Positions 28,524 to 37,162 are shown, counted from the first letter of the stretch. The stretch: 64,000 nt of DNA from Mucilaginibacter polytrichastri (GCF_001911425.1 NZ_MPPL01000001.1:2403435-2467434); one strand, 5' to 3'. Made by a program: numbers and translations. The notes: a model not told the origin generated them from the sequence alone.

Positions 28524-28543
28524 GCATTCACATTTGTTAATTT
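28524..28543 (-). promoter_or_regulatory. Shared 17-bp element, copy 3 (amidohydrolase promoter)
   Basis: The plus-strand core CATTCACATTTGTTAAT (28525-28541) differs at two positions from the identical copies upstream of the GMC and ALDH genes. Its distance to the start codon (75-91 bp) matches that of the ALDH copy. Confidence 0.5.
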
Positions 28544-28598
28544 CAATTATTTTATTTCGTAAGCCTATTGCATGATGTTTATGGCAATTTTAAAGGGC

Positions 28599-29039
28599 AT
28601 GAAAAATATAAAAATTTGTAATTATAACGATGATTTGGATAACGTGAAGATCAAGAATGATTCGGCATTCACTTGGGGCAACGATACCCGCACGGTCGCT
28701 AAAGTAAACCCGCTTGGGGACACCTATGCCACGAGCACTTAGCAAACGTTTACCAACACAAACCTGCGCGGCAATCTCAGCTTTGTGCCAGGCTCGCTGA
28801 ATAGCCTGATCGGGTTTTTACTTTATCCCTCGGTTGATCTGTCGACCGCTTTTCATCCGAAATATAATACGGGTATCTCTTTTGCCTATTTGAAAGACGA
28901 CAGTTCTTCAACTACGGTAGTAGCGCTTATCATGGAATTGGATGATATGACTAATTTAGCTGCTTCCACGTAGCCATTTTTGAAGCGAAATTTCAAGATC
29001 GGGGTATCGACCTCGCTGAATATTGTCTCCGGAAATTAA
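28599..29039 (+). pseudogene. Broken gene of unknown family
   Basis: From the ATG at 28599 one frame of about 146 codons is interrupted by TAG at 28740 and TAG at 28971 before TAA at 29037. The composition stays protein-like across both stops (for example TYATST-stop-QTFTNTNLRGNLSFVPGSL, and FKIGVSTSLNIVSGN at the end). That suggests a recently inactivated gene rather than chance. An alternative frame (DRGIDLAEYCL) is also open near the end, so a frameshift is possible. I do not recognise the family. It lies at the end of the defence operon. Confidence 0.5.
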
Positions 29040-29065
29040 AAAGACCGCCCTCTGGCGGTCTTTTT
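29038..29065. terminator. Strong terminator at the end of the four-gene defence-like operon
   Basis: AAAAAGACCGCC-CTCT-GGCGGTCTTTTT is a perfect 12-bp stem with a 4-nt loop and U-tracts on both strands. It lies 2 bp after the stop codon of the PLD-family gene and can stop transcription from either side. Confidence 0.93.
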
Positions 29066-29067
29066 AA

Positions 29068-30831
29068 TCAAGAGAACAGTTCTCTGTCTTTTATTTTTTG
29101 CGGGTCTTTAAAGTCTTCATCGTACCAAGCGGCTTGACCGGCCGCGGGCGGAGTTTTGAGGTAGAGCTTGTTGCCGACATCTTTCGCTTTAGCATGTACA
29201 TCGCGCCATTCGTAGTGATCAAACATGGCGACGGCCTGGATCATGTAGGCGACTGCGATTTTGCGGTCGTCAAAGCACCAGAGGTTTTCGCCATTGTCTT
29301 CGTCAGCGGCTACGGAGAAGTTATAGGAACCGGTGTAAACACGGGCACTTGGCTGGTCGAAGTCAATGACCACGAATTTGTGATGCATGTGGATGCCTCC
29401 GCCACCTGCGGCTTCGCTCTTGAAGGGTTCTGGCGCTTCGGACAATGCGGTCGGGAACGCTACTGGTTCGTTGCCGTCGGGTGCTTTGATGTCGAGGCCG
29501 CCAACTTTTTTATCGGAGATGCCATAAACAAAATGGTCGGGTTTGTTAGTCACTGCAATTATCGCGTCTTTGATAACGCCTTTAGTTTGGTAAAGAAAAG
29601 CTAAGGAAAAGAGCAAGCTGCTTTGAGTGCCGTTAATGTCTTTGGCAATCTGGTCGAGGCATTTGTTACTGACTTTGGCTTTGTTCAGCCCATGTGGCGA
29701 AAAAGTCAGTTTGGCTTTGGGGCCGTTAAAATTCAGATCGACCCACTCCGCGGATGGAGTTTCGGCGAAGCCAGACTTGTCGTTTTTGTTGGCCCAGAGG
29801 TTATTGAAGTCATCGAAGAAATGCTGGACCTGTGCTGCGCCATGTACAGCAACAGCGTTGTTGTTTTGTACAAAAAAGCCGCGCCACGAATAGTTGGTAG
29901 AGCCGCCAATGGCCGAGTTGACATTCCTACCAAGAACAGCGATTGTTTTATTGTGCTGTAAGTTACCAACATGCTGGGTTTGCACTTTGGCTCCGGCATC
30001 AGCCAGTTCCTTCGCCGCCTGCGTTTCCGGGGAATCCGCATCGCCGTGGTCCCCGGAATCATCGATGATGATTTGCAGTTTATCTTTTATTTTTCGTGCC
30101 AGTTTGACCAAAGCCGCGACCAGGTCAGGCAAATCAAGGTCGTAAGCAGTTACCCGGACTTCGGGTTGGGGATCGTTATAGGCATCGTCTAGCAGCTTCA
30201 TAATGATTTCACGCGCTTCGAAACCCATCCAGGCGAGCGCTTCTGTTTCCTGCGCATTTTGCGACACAAAATTAAGTCCATTAGTGCCGGTAGCTGGTAA
30301 TAAGGGATGCGCCTGGTCGCCGGCTTGAAAGCGGTCACAGAATGCCTGGGAGGATATAAAGCCGCGGGTGAAAGCGATATTGAGTTTCCCGGGATAGGTT
30401 TCTCCTGCCAAAGCAATTTGTGCCTGCTGAAAGTCTCCGTAACTCAAATGGCCGGTCGCGTCCATAAATACGGGCGTCACTCGGTAGGTATACAGCCCAT
30501 TTAGATCAGGATGGTAGGGAAAGTGAATCCATCGGAATTTTTGAATCGGTGAAAGCCGGCTCGACAGAGTGTTAGGGTTGACACTGCCGTCATTTTGCAG
30601 GAAGCTTAAGCGGTTATTGACAGGATAAAATTTGACGCCGCCGGGCTCTTGGTATTCTATGGCAAAGCCGGCGAAATCGGGATCGGGCTGGTCTTTTTTC
30701 CAGTTCATGCCCAGCAGGGCCATGCGCTCGCCTCTAAAAAGTTTGAGGGTAAAAAGGGCGTCACTATTAGTGCCGCTAACTTCAAAAGCATTCGGATCTG
30801 TCATATGGTTAAAGTTTAAGTGCGTTGACAA
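29068..30831 (-). CDS. PLD-family protein, last gene of the defence-like operon
   Basis: A 587-residue protein. Residues 15-150 look like a beta-sandwich domain. Two phospholipase D repeats follow. The first motif is H293-N-K295 with Leu at position 300 where the Asp of HxKx4D is expected, though GGSTNYS follows as usual. The second is complete: H483-H-K485-x4-D490, followed by YTGSYNFS. PLD enzymes act on phosphodiesters in lipids or nucleic acids, so this could be a nuclease or a lipase. There is no signal peptide. It overlaps the upstream hydrolase gene by 23 bp and is followed by a strong terminator, so it closes the operon. Confidence 0.88.
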   Translation of the reverse strand: MSTHLNFNHMTDPNAFEVSGTNSDALFTLKLFRGERMALLGMNWKKDQPDPDFAGFAIEYQEPGGVKFYPVNNRLSFLQNDGSVNPNTLSSRLSPIQKFRWIHFPYHPDLNGLYTYRVTPVFMDATGHLSYGDFQQAQIALAGETYPGKLNIAFTRGFISSQAFCDRFQAGDQAHPLLPATGTNGLNFVSQNAQETEALAWMGFEAREIIMKLLDDAYNDPQPEVRVTAYDLDLPDLVAALVKLARKIKDKLQIIIDDSGDHGDADSPETQAAKELADAGAKVQTQHVGNLQHNKTIAVLGRNVNSAIGGSTNYSWRGFFVQNNNAVAVHGAAQVQHFFDDFNNLWANKNDKSGFAETPSAEWVDLNFNGPKAKLTFSPHGLNKAKVSNKCLDQIAKDINGTQSSLLFSLAFLYQTKGVIKDAIIAVTNKPDHFVYGISDKKVGGLDIKAPDGNEPVAFPTALSEAPEPFKSEAAGGGGIHMHHKFVVIDFDQPSARVYTGSYNFSVAADEDNGENLWCFDDRKIAVAYMIQAVAMFDHYEWRDVHAKAKDVGNKLYLKTPPAAGQAAWYDEDFKDPQKIKDRELFS

Positions 30832-32110
30832 TTTCTTCTAAAGCTTGATTGGGTTTACCGCCGGTCCAGTATTCCGTATGCCCGCCAGGATAACACCAAA
30901 GCGATTTACGTTTGACGGAAATGTCTTTTACCCCTTTGCCAAATACACGCTGCATGGGACCGCCAACGAAGTCAGAGGCATAAAAGATATTGGTCCAGCG
31001 GATCATCCCAAACAGCGCGCCATGGTTGAGCACATTTACGCCTTTGCGGTTTTTCCCTTCTTCTGCGTCGAAGAACTGCCGGTAGTAGATATTGTGATCG
31101 TTTGTGTCAATCTCAGGCGGACAAACGGGTATCTCGCGCTGTTCAATTAATTGTTCGATAGGCACTTTATTCACCATAAAATAATCAATTGCGTTTAACG
31201 CAGCACCTAAGGTGATAAAGTCGGATACTAGCCAAGGGTTCCCCAGGCTGCGGGATTCCTGCCACAACTGGTTTTGCGCTTCTGCAAAATTTCCGGGCAG
31301 CGCGCCGGGCTGCTGTGCCATGGTATTTAAGCTGTCTAATGCAGGTTGTGCATTGTTTGGCGGAGGTATAGTGTAAACCGTGTTATACTCCGTCCAAAGT
31401 AGCCTTAACAGATCGTAAGCCACCACGCTGCCGAGGCTGTGCGCCACAACAATAATACGGTCTGGCTTATCATGGGTGGCGATGGTATGCAGTTTGCGCA
31501 GGAACGTAATGCCCTGTTGACGAATATTTTTGCGTTCACTGATATTATCCGGTTCTGGGGTCATGTAACGGGCCACATCGCCAAGCGAGTTTAAAAAGGA
31601 AGTTTTGACGAACGCGGTGATACTCGTCCATAACGCCGAAAAAAGCGTTCCGCCGAGAATAGCAATTATTGGTTTGAACCAACCTGGTATTTTTAGCCAG
31701 TAACTGATAGCCAAACTGATGATAGTGGCGATAATGAATAAACCCCAGACCGTCCACCAGACACGCTGTAATTGCTTAGGAACTTTGTTGACTTGCCGGA
31801 AAATAACCTGCCGCAGCCAAGTGCCCATTTGGCTGAACTTAGTGCCCCGCATATTATGCGCCCAGTAAAACTCGTAAAAGTCCGTGATAGGCCGCTTGGC
31901 ACTGAAATTACTTTCCAGGCTGAGCCGTACTGTTTCATATATATCGCCGATACTGTCCGGCTTACTGCGTACCTTGGCGTTTTTTTCGCTGGGGTCGTTC
32001 TGCTCCATTTGCCACTTAACGCCTTCAACGAAACCGCGCAAAGTATCCATTGGGCGCTGTTCACCCATTCCATGAACGATGATAACGGCCTGGTGTGGAT
32101 TGTCTTTCAT
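30809..32110 (-). CDS. Membrane-anchored alpha/beta hydrolase (lipase-like)
   Basis: A 433-residue protein. The oxyanion segment IIVHGMGEQ is at residues 10-18 and the nucleophile elbow is AHSLGS with S225. The acid is unclear; a His candidate is in the GGHTEYWTGG region near the C-terminus. Two membrane helices (about 116-140 and 143-170, separated by IPGWFKP) sit between the oxyanion loop and the nucleophile, an insertion not usual for soluble lipases. A membrane lipase or esterase role is plausible. The gene overlaps the HNH gene upstream by 4 bp and the PLD gene downstream by 23 bp. Confidence 0.85.
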   Translation of the reverse strand: MKDNPHQAVIIVHGMGEQRPMDTLRGFVEGVKWQMEQNDPSEKNAKVRSKPDSIGDIYETVRLSLESNFSAKRPITDFYEFYWAHNMRGTKFSQMGTWLRQVIFRQVNKVPKQLQRVWWTVWGLFIIATIISLAISYWLKIPGWFKPIIAILGGTLFSALWTSITAFVKTSFLNSLGDVARYMTPEPDNISERKNIRQQGITFLRKLHTIATHDKPDRIIVVAHSLGSVVAYDLLRLLWTEYNTVYTIPPPNNAQPALDSLNTMAQQPGALPGNFAEAQNQLWQESRSLGNPWLVSDFITLGAALNAIDYFMVNKVPIEQLIEQREIPVCPPEIDTNDHNIYYRQFFDAEEGKNRKGVNVLNHGALFGMIRWTNIFYASDFVGGPMQRVFGKGVKDISVKRKSLWCYPGGHTEYWTGGKPNQALEEIVNALKL

Positions 32111-32910
32111 ACAATAACGGTTAATTGATTATCAGAAATAAATTGTTTGACGAAATAGCGCGCCATACCCGCAAAAGGCTGGTCAGGCCCCGTCATACCC
32201 AGTAGAAACCTGAACTCTTTCATAAAATCGGCACTTTCTCTGTCCAATTCCCTTTTGACCACCTCCATTTGGTGGAATATTTCCAGCATCCGCTTTTGCC
32301 GCAGGTCCGTGAGTTCAGTACGGGCCAATACATAAACGTCTATAGATTTCTCACCCATAGGGGTCAGTCCCTGGATAACGCCGCTTTGATCATCATAACC
32401 AAGATGGGCAGCCGGGTCATCGATACAGGGATTAAGAAGCAACCTGACATTATCCTCTTGTGTAATGTCATAAGTGTTGTTCTGCATGCGCGGAATTTCG
32501 CTGGACAGCGGGAACTGGTCAAGCTTACCGCGCGCTTTAGCCAACTTTTCACCAGACAGCAAATGTTTTCGGCTTTGGTTGCAGTGCTGGCAGGACAGAA
32601 GCAAGTTTTCCCAGGTATTGGCCAGCCAGTAATAACCTGGTGTTGGCGGCGTCTTTTCGATCACCCGGCCTTTCGGGCGAAAATGCTCCACATCCCCATC
32701 ATACGATGAAGCATAGGGGAAATCGCAATAGGCGCATTTCTTGAAGACTTTTTTAAGTTCATCTTTGACGGCCGGGTCTTTATAATGTTTAAATGGGAAG
32801 GCGGTCTGTTCGGTTTGATAATGCTGGCAGGCATCTGCGATTTCCAGCATCCATTTATCATGCGGATCAGTCATAAACGCCGGTGCAGGTGGTCGTTTAA
32901 TGCGAATCAT
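32107..32910 (-). CDS. HNH endonuclease, PtuB-like
   Basis: A 267-residue protein of the PtuB type (retron/Septu effector HNH). The zinc pairs are C59-x2-C62 and C107-x2-C110. The HNH residues appear as E75-H76 in VEHFRPKG, N102 in WENLLLSC and H115 after CNQSRK. The N-terminus (MIRIKRPPAP) resembles that of the adjacent ATPase fusion. In Septu, PtuB is the nuclease that works with the ATPase PtuA. The start overlaps the ATPase stop by 4 bp. It keeps the His that the fused HNH domain has lost. Confidence 0.88.
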   Translation of the reverse strand: MIRIKRPPAPAFMTDPHDKWMLEIADACQHYQTEQTAFPFKHYKDPAVKDELKKVFKKCAYCDFPYASSYDGDVEHFRPKGRVIEKTPPTPGYYWLANTWENLLLSCQHCNQSRKHLLSGEKLAKARGKLDQFPLSSEIPRMQNNTYDITQEDNVRLLLNPCIDDPAAHLGYDDQSGVIQGLTPMGEKSIDVYVLARTELTDLRQKRMLEIFHQMEVVKRELDRESADFMKEFRFLLGMTGPDQPFAGMARYFVKQFISDNQLTVIV

Positions 32911-35015
32911 AACCAGTCGAATTCAGGTTTATCCAATAAGTTTTTTACTTCCGCAATCGTACTTGCCTTTACCTGCGCCTTAGTTTTAAAACCGTCTTCT
33001 CGCATTTTTTTTGCGAAAGTCTCATTGATCACGCCATATAAAGCCTGCAATTGCGGGGTCGACCCGATCAGTTCTTCACCGGCCAGCTCCTTGCCAAGCA
33101 CATTTATTTTTTCCTGTTCCTCCAAGTTCCGGTTTTCCGGCGGCTTGGACAGCAACAGATAATAGTCCTCGTATTTGCGCTCCAGTGAAGGTTCCAGGGT
33201 ATTCAATAAACCGAATAAATCAGAAGTCAGCAATTGGTCCACCCGCAGTTTGTTATGATCTGGCAGCAGTGTTTTATCCAATGCGCAAACATGGTTCTTT
33301 TCATCACGGAGGAGCACCACAACCTCGCCATGCAGTAATCCGCGCAAACACAGCGGCTCATGCGTTGACACAATAAACTGCAGTCTTGGGAAAGCCCGGC
33401 GTAAAGCAGGAACGATCTTCATCCGCCAGCGCGGATGCAAATGGTTACCCAGTTCATCGATCAGGACAATGCCCTGCATGGTATGATAATTCGCCTTTTC
33501 ACGCGATAGCGTTCGCATCATATCACAGGCCAACCCGATAATCGTTTTATAACCGTCGCTGCTCACAGAGAGGTCGCTGTTATCGCCATGATGATAAAGG
33601 ATTAACCGGCCATTTTCCATCGCCACGCGATCCTTCCCGCTCATATCCAGCAAGTCGATAAGCACAGGAGCCACCCGCTGTTCAAATTCTTCGGCAGGCA
33701 GTGAGGACAGCCATTTATTCACATCGGTCAGCGCCGCTGTGTAATCAAACAAATTGCCAATATTGCTGTAAGGCTGGCGGTAACGATCCGACCGCAAATA
33801 ACCTTTTGGCAGTAAACGCGTCGAGCCATACCCCAAAAGAAAAACCGTGGGTTTTGAACAATAACGGGTAAACCGCCGTTTGTTGAAACGCAGTTCGATC
33901 AATTCGTCCTGCTCATAACTGTGGATTCGCACAAAACCTTCGGATGCCCCATGCCGCAGCACCTCAACTGGCTTTATTTTAAATTTATTGATCAGCTCTC
34001 TGCTCGATAATGCCAAGGCGATTGCCTGCAAAATGGAACTTTTACCAATACCATTATCACCCAATATTAACAACCAAGCTTCCGTATCTGTATTCTGGCC
34101 CGCAGGTATATCCAGCGTTAGAGTCTCCACAGTTTTAAAATTTTTTATTTCAATTTTCCGAATCGTGAACCGCTTTAGTGCTTCTAATTGCTCGGTAAAT
34201 TGTATTGAAACGGGATGGGATTGCAGAACGATATTGGCGGCACTTGTGACGTGAATAGACTGGAATGGGGATGATTTTTTTTGTCTTTCAGCTTCTATGC
34301 GCCGCAAAGCGATATCAATCATAGCACCCAAGTGGGGGCGTTCCGGCCACCTGGAAGTAAATGCTTCCAAAAACTGAGCCGCCTCGGTGCGGTCATCCAT
34401 TAGCATTGTCTCGATCTCAGTAGATAATTGTTGCGCTTCCCTTTGCCTTTCTCGAACCAGATTACCACGGTTCAGTCCCAATATCTCTATGGTGCAATCC
34501 CCTTTTCCGGTAATAGCCGACACCGTTCCGTCCTCATGAAACATCATGTGCTCTCTAGGGTCATCGCGGCACGGGTCCACCAGCAAACTCATTTCCAGGT
34601 ACAGTTCTTCTCCGACCGCACCGATCCGTGCCCGTTCTGTGTTTGGTTCTATCGGAAAAGAATTGCCCTTGTGTTTATTACAATCATTACAGCAAGGCAA
34701 CAAATTCTCCCATTCATAGGCCAGCCAGTAATAATGCAGCAAGGAAAACTCATTACTCAACCCAACGGCTCCCCCCTTGGGCCGGAAACTATCGATCTGG
34801 AAATCGCTTGGACCGGGAACCGGGCTTTCGCAATAAGCGCACTTAAAATGAAAAACCGGCAGCAAATCACCCGCTAGTGAACTCAGGATATCATAATTAA
34901 AATGCAAACGTTGCTGGGAATTGCTCAGCGCATCACTTTCCAGCTGCTCCTTCGCCAAAATGTACGACGAACTATTATAAAATGGTGGGCGCTCGGGACG
35001 GTTAACTCTAAGCAT
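32907..35015 (-). CDS. Fused HNH-like / AAA-type ATPase protein (PtuB-PtuA-like), first gene of the operon
   Basis: A 702-residue fusion. Residues 1-250 are PtuB-like: C59-x2-C62, IDSFRPKGG at 74-82, YYWLAYEWENL and CCNDCNKHKGN at 108-118. The HNH His is replaced by S76, so the domain is probably not an active nuclease. Residues 282-600 are an OLD/RecF-like (PtuA-type) ATPase: Walker A GDNGIGKSS at 319-327, a signature-like SSDGYKT near 485, Walker B IVLIDELGNHLHP at 516-528 and a switch His in STHEP near 552. PtuA in Septu binds nucleotide and holds the nuclease. This gene starts the four-gene operon. The domain assignment is secure; the defence role is inferred. Confidence 0.88.
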   Translation of the reverse strand: MLRVNRPERPPFYNSSSYILAKEQLESDALSNSQQRLHFNYDILSSLAGDLLPVFHFKCAYCESPVPGPSDFQIDSFRPKGGAVGLSNEFSLLHYYWLAYEWENLLPCCNDCNKHKGNSFPIEPNTERARIGAVGEELYLEMSLLVDPCRDDPREHMMFHEDGTVSAITGKGDCTIEILGLNRGNLVRERQREAQQLSTEIETMLMDDRTEAAQFLEAFTSRWPERPHLGAMIDIALRRIEAERQKKSSPFQSIHVTSAANIVLQSHPVSIQFTEQLEALKRFTIRKIEIKNFKTVETLTLDIPAGQNTDTEAWLLILGDNGIGKSSILQAIALALSSRELINKFKIKPVEVLRHGASEGFVRIHSYEQDELIELRFNKRRFTRYCSKPTVFLLGYGSTRLLPKGYLRSDRYRQPYSNIGNLFDYTAALTDVNKWLSSLPAEEFEQRVAPVLIDLLDMSGKDRVAMENGRLILYHHGDNSDLSVSSDGYKTIIGLACDMMRTLSREKANYHTMQGIVLIDELGNHLHPRWRMKIVPALRRAFPRLQFIVSTHEPLCLRGLLHGEVVVLLRDEKNHVCALDKTLLPDHNKLRVDQLLTSDLFGLLNTLEPSLERKYEDYYLLLSKPPENRNLEEQEKINVLGKELAGEELIGSTPQLQALYGVINETFAKKMREDGFKTKAQVKASTIAEVKNLLDKPEFDWL

Positions 35016-35179
35016 AATGAAGATAAGATTAAGTATTTAAAATTAATTAAAAAACCCTAACTGTCAATACCTTATAATTTTTTTTTATTTATTGAGGTCG
35101 GCTTTGCCAAGTAGCCCAAGGTTCCGACTATGACCATTGAAGCTTCTTTCAGGGCGCATTTGCCCCTCCCTTTGAATAA
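35016..35179. other. Upstream region of the defence-like operon
   Basis: A/T-rich leader upstream of the operon start at 35015. It probably holds the operon promoter, but I could not fix a -7 box. No gene is supported in this stretch. Confidence 0.35.
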
Positions 35180-35365
35180 GCCGATTTTGTTTACGGCGAT
35201 GAGCTGGCCGGATTTGTAAAAGTTAACGTGACTGACCACGGGCCTGGCATTTCTGCTGAAAAATTGCCTCATATTTTTCGACGGTACAATCGATCTGATC
35301 CGAGCGGCACTCAAACTGGATTAGGATTTGGCCTATATTTGTATTTTATGGAGCAGACGGAGTAG
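35180..35365 (+). pseudogene. Remnant of a histidine kinase ATPase domain
   Basis: One open plus-strand frame gives a typical kinase C-terminus: VTDHGPGIS (G1 box), LPHIFRRYNRSD (F box) and TGLGFGLYL (G2 box), ending in TAG at 35363. There is no start codon and no phosphoacceptor region, and a stop precedes the fragment. It is a truncated leftover of a sensor kinase. The minus-strand frame that overlaps it is a shadow. Confidence 0.75.
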
Positions 35366-35591
35366 CGAATTTATGCGAAGCCGTAATTGCTGATGTTGGC
35401 GTAGCCTTTTTGGCAATCCTTAACCCAGTCAGATACAAAAGTTGGATTTTAACATTGATCTTGAGCATATGATTAACCCAACAGACGTAATAATCCTGTT
35501 ATTAGTTAACCGTATTTACTTATAATGCATATCTAGTTAATATAGCGTATTTATCTTAGAGTAAAATTGAATAACCACTTAACTACCCAAC
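35366..35591. other. Intergenic, no gene seen
   Basis: This spacer separates the kinase remnant from the lipoprotein gene. It is A/T-rich near 35500-35570, where a promoter for the lipoprotein is likely. Nothing else is supported. Confidence 0.35.
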
Positions 35592-36122
35592 ATGAAAAAT
35601 GTTATACTGATTATGATAATCGCTTTGACGGTTGTAATCCAGGGCTGTAAAAAAGACGGCTCAAAGCCTCAAACAACATCTAACATTAGTAAACCGGTCA
35701 CTATCAACCAGTCTCTTTCCGGTAAATGGTATTTCGTTAAAGACACTGTACAGGCCACTGACTTCAACACCCGCATCGTATTCCCGCAAAATTATTTTTT
35801 CATCGGTAAATTTGATTATATTGAATTTACGGCAGACAGTACAGCCCAAATAAATGAACAGATTGGCCATGACGCTCTGATGACTAATTTTATCAAGTTT
35901 TATGTTAATCCCGATCACCCGGATGCGTTTCCGCCATTTATTTACAAATACAAAGCATCAGCAGCAGACAGTAGTTTACTGCTATTGAATTCTAACAATA
36001 CAGGAATAGGCTATTCCATAAAAAAACTAACCGCCGATAGCATGGTGCTCTACACACGTACAGAGATCACCGAATATCCGCATGATTATCGCTTTGCACA
36101 ATATATTCGCTTTAGCAGATAG
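35592..36122 (+). CDS. Hypothetical lipoprotein
   Basis: A 176-residue protein with a lipoprotein signal peptide. The hydrophobic segment VILIMIIALTVVI is followed by the lipobox QGC with Cys at about residue 19, then a KKDGSK linker. The rest is beta-rich and I recognise no family. It was probably anchored to the outer or inner membrane. It lies alone between the kinase remnant and the methyltransferase. Confidence 0.7.
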   Translation: MKNVILIMIIALTVVIQGCKKDGSKPQTTSNISKPVTINQSLSGKWYFVKDTVQATDFNTRIVFPQNYFFIGKFDYIEFTADSTAQINEQIGHDALMTNFIKFYVNPDHPDAFPPFIYKYKASAADSSLLLLNSNNTGIGYSIKKLTADSMVLYTRTEITEYPHDYRFAQYIRFSR

Positions 36123-36368
36123 ACAAATTCGATATCGCGGGCAGATGGCAATTTATGGCCTAGAAAAGGTCATTTTTTAAATCTAAATTTGTCTCAAAAG
36201 GACAACGATAAACCTCGCACGCGTTTTTGGCTGATAAAATCGAACTAATCGATTTTCAGTATTTGCGTAAGTCAAGCTTCTCCAATATGCTACAACGAAA
36301 TGACCTAATTTTGGTTTAAAGCTATTGAAAAGCTGCAATCCTCATTGCTTTAGTATTATAATAGCATT

Positions 36369-36376
36369 TACTTTTG
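36369..36376 (+). promoter_or_regulatory. Bacteroidota -7 box for the methyltransferase gene
   Basis: TACTTTTG matches TAnnTTTG and lies 19-26 bp before the ATG at 36395. No -33 partner is clear. Confidence 0.45.
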
Positions 36377-36394
36377 AACACATAAAATTATCTC

Positions 36395-37162
36395 ATGACG
36401 CTTACTGAGGAATATGAACAACAGAATCAATGGAGAAATTGGGAATCGTACCTAACCAAGCTTCCTATCAAAAACACGGATGTTGTATTGGATTTGGGAT
36501 GTGGTGTTGGAGATGTTACCAAGCTACTCGGTGAACGATGTTTACAAGTCTTTGGCATTGATCATAATCCGGAACTTCTTCAGTCTGCAAAACGGAATAA
36601 TAATTTAGGAAACATAGAATTCATTAGTTCGGATCTGAGCCAAATTCTAATAAATATAGAAATTCCTAATGTTGACGGTATCTGGTGTAGTTTTACTGCC
36701 GCTTATTTTCCGAACTTTAAGCCAGTACTATCTAATTGGATTAAAAAGCTCAAATCTGGCGGATGGATAGCACTTGTAGAAATCGATGATTTATTTGGAC
36801 ACCACCCTTTACCGACAGAAACAAAAGCTTTTTTTAAATCACATTATAAAAAACTATATGATCAACTTACTTATGATTTTGAGATGGGAAGTAAGTTACG
36901 TAATTATCTAGTTGACTGTGGTTTGACTGTGATTTTTGAACAAAACGTAAAAGATCCAGAGTTGGCTTTTAATGGACTGGCAGATAACCGCGTAGTACTC
37001 GCTTGGCAAAATAGATTAGACCGGATGACCGGATTACAAAACTCATTGGAAAGCTTTCAATTTATTCGTCTAAAAATGGATTTTTTAAATTGTTTAAGGG
37101 ACGAAAACCATACTTGTAGTGCTTTGGTTAAATATTTTATTGCAAAAAAAGATAATTTGTGA
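36395..37162 (+). CDS. Class I SAM-dependent methyltransferase
   Basis: A 255-residue protein with the Rossmann-like methyltransferase fold. Motif I is LDLGCGVGDVT near residues 33-43, the acidic end of strand 2 is in FGIDHN and motif post-II in FISSDLSQI. The later part is less typical. The methyl acceptor is unknown. It lies between two defence-like systems; whether it serves either is not visible. A -7 box lies just upstream. Confidence 0.8.
   Translation: MTLTEEYEQQNQWRNWESYLTKLPIKNTDVVLDLGCGVGDVTKLLGERCLQVFGIDHNPELLQSAKRNNNLGNIEFISSDLSQILINIEIPNVDGIWCSFTAAYFPNFKPVLSNWIKKLKSGGWIALVEIDDLFGHHPLPTETKAFFKSHYKKLYDQLTYDFEMGSKLRNYLVDCGLTVIFEQNVKDPELAFNGLADNRVVLAWQNRLDRMTGLQNSLESFQFIRLKMDFLNCLRDENHTCSALVKYFIAKKDNL

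Noticed and set aside
29623..29961. Long plus-strand frames inside the PLD gene
   Set aside because: They are antisense shadows of a high-GC coding region, without motifs.
35072..35314. An 80-codon minus-strand frame
   Set aside because: It overlaps the kinase remnant in antisense and has no family; it is a shadow.
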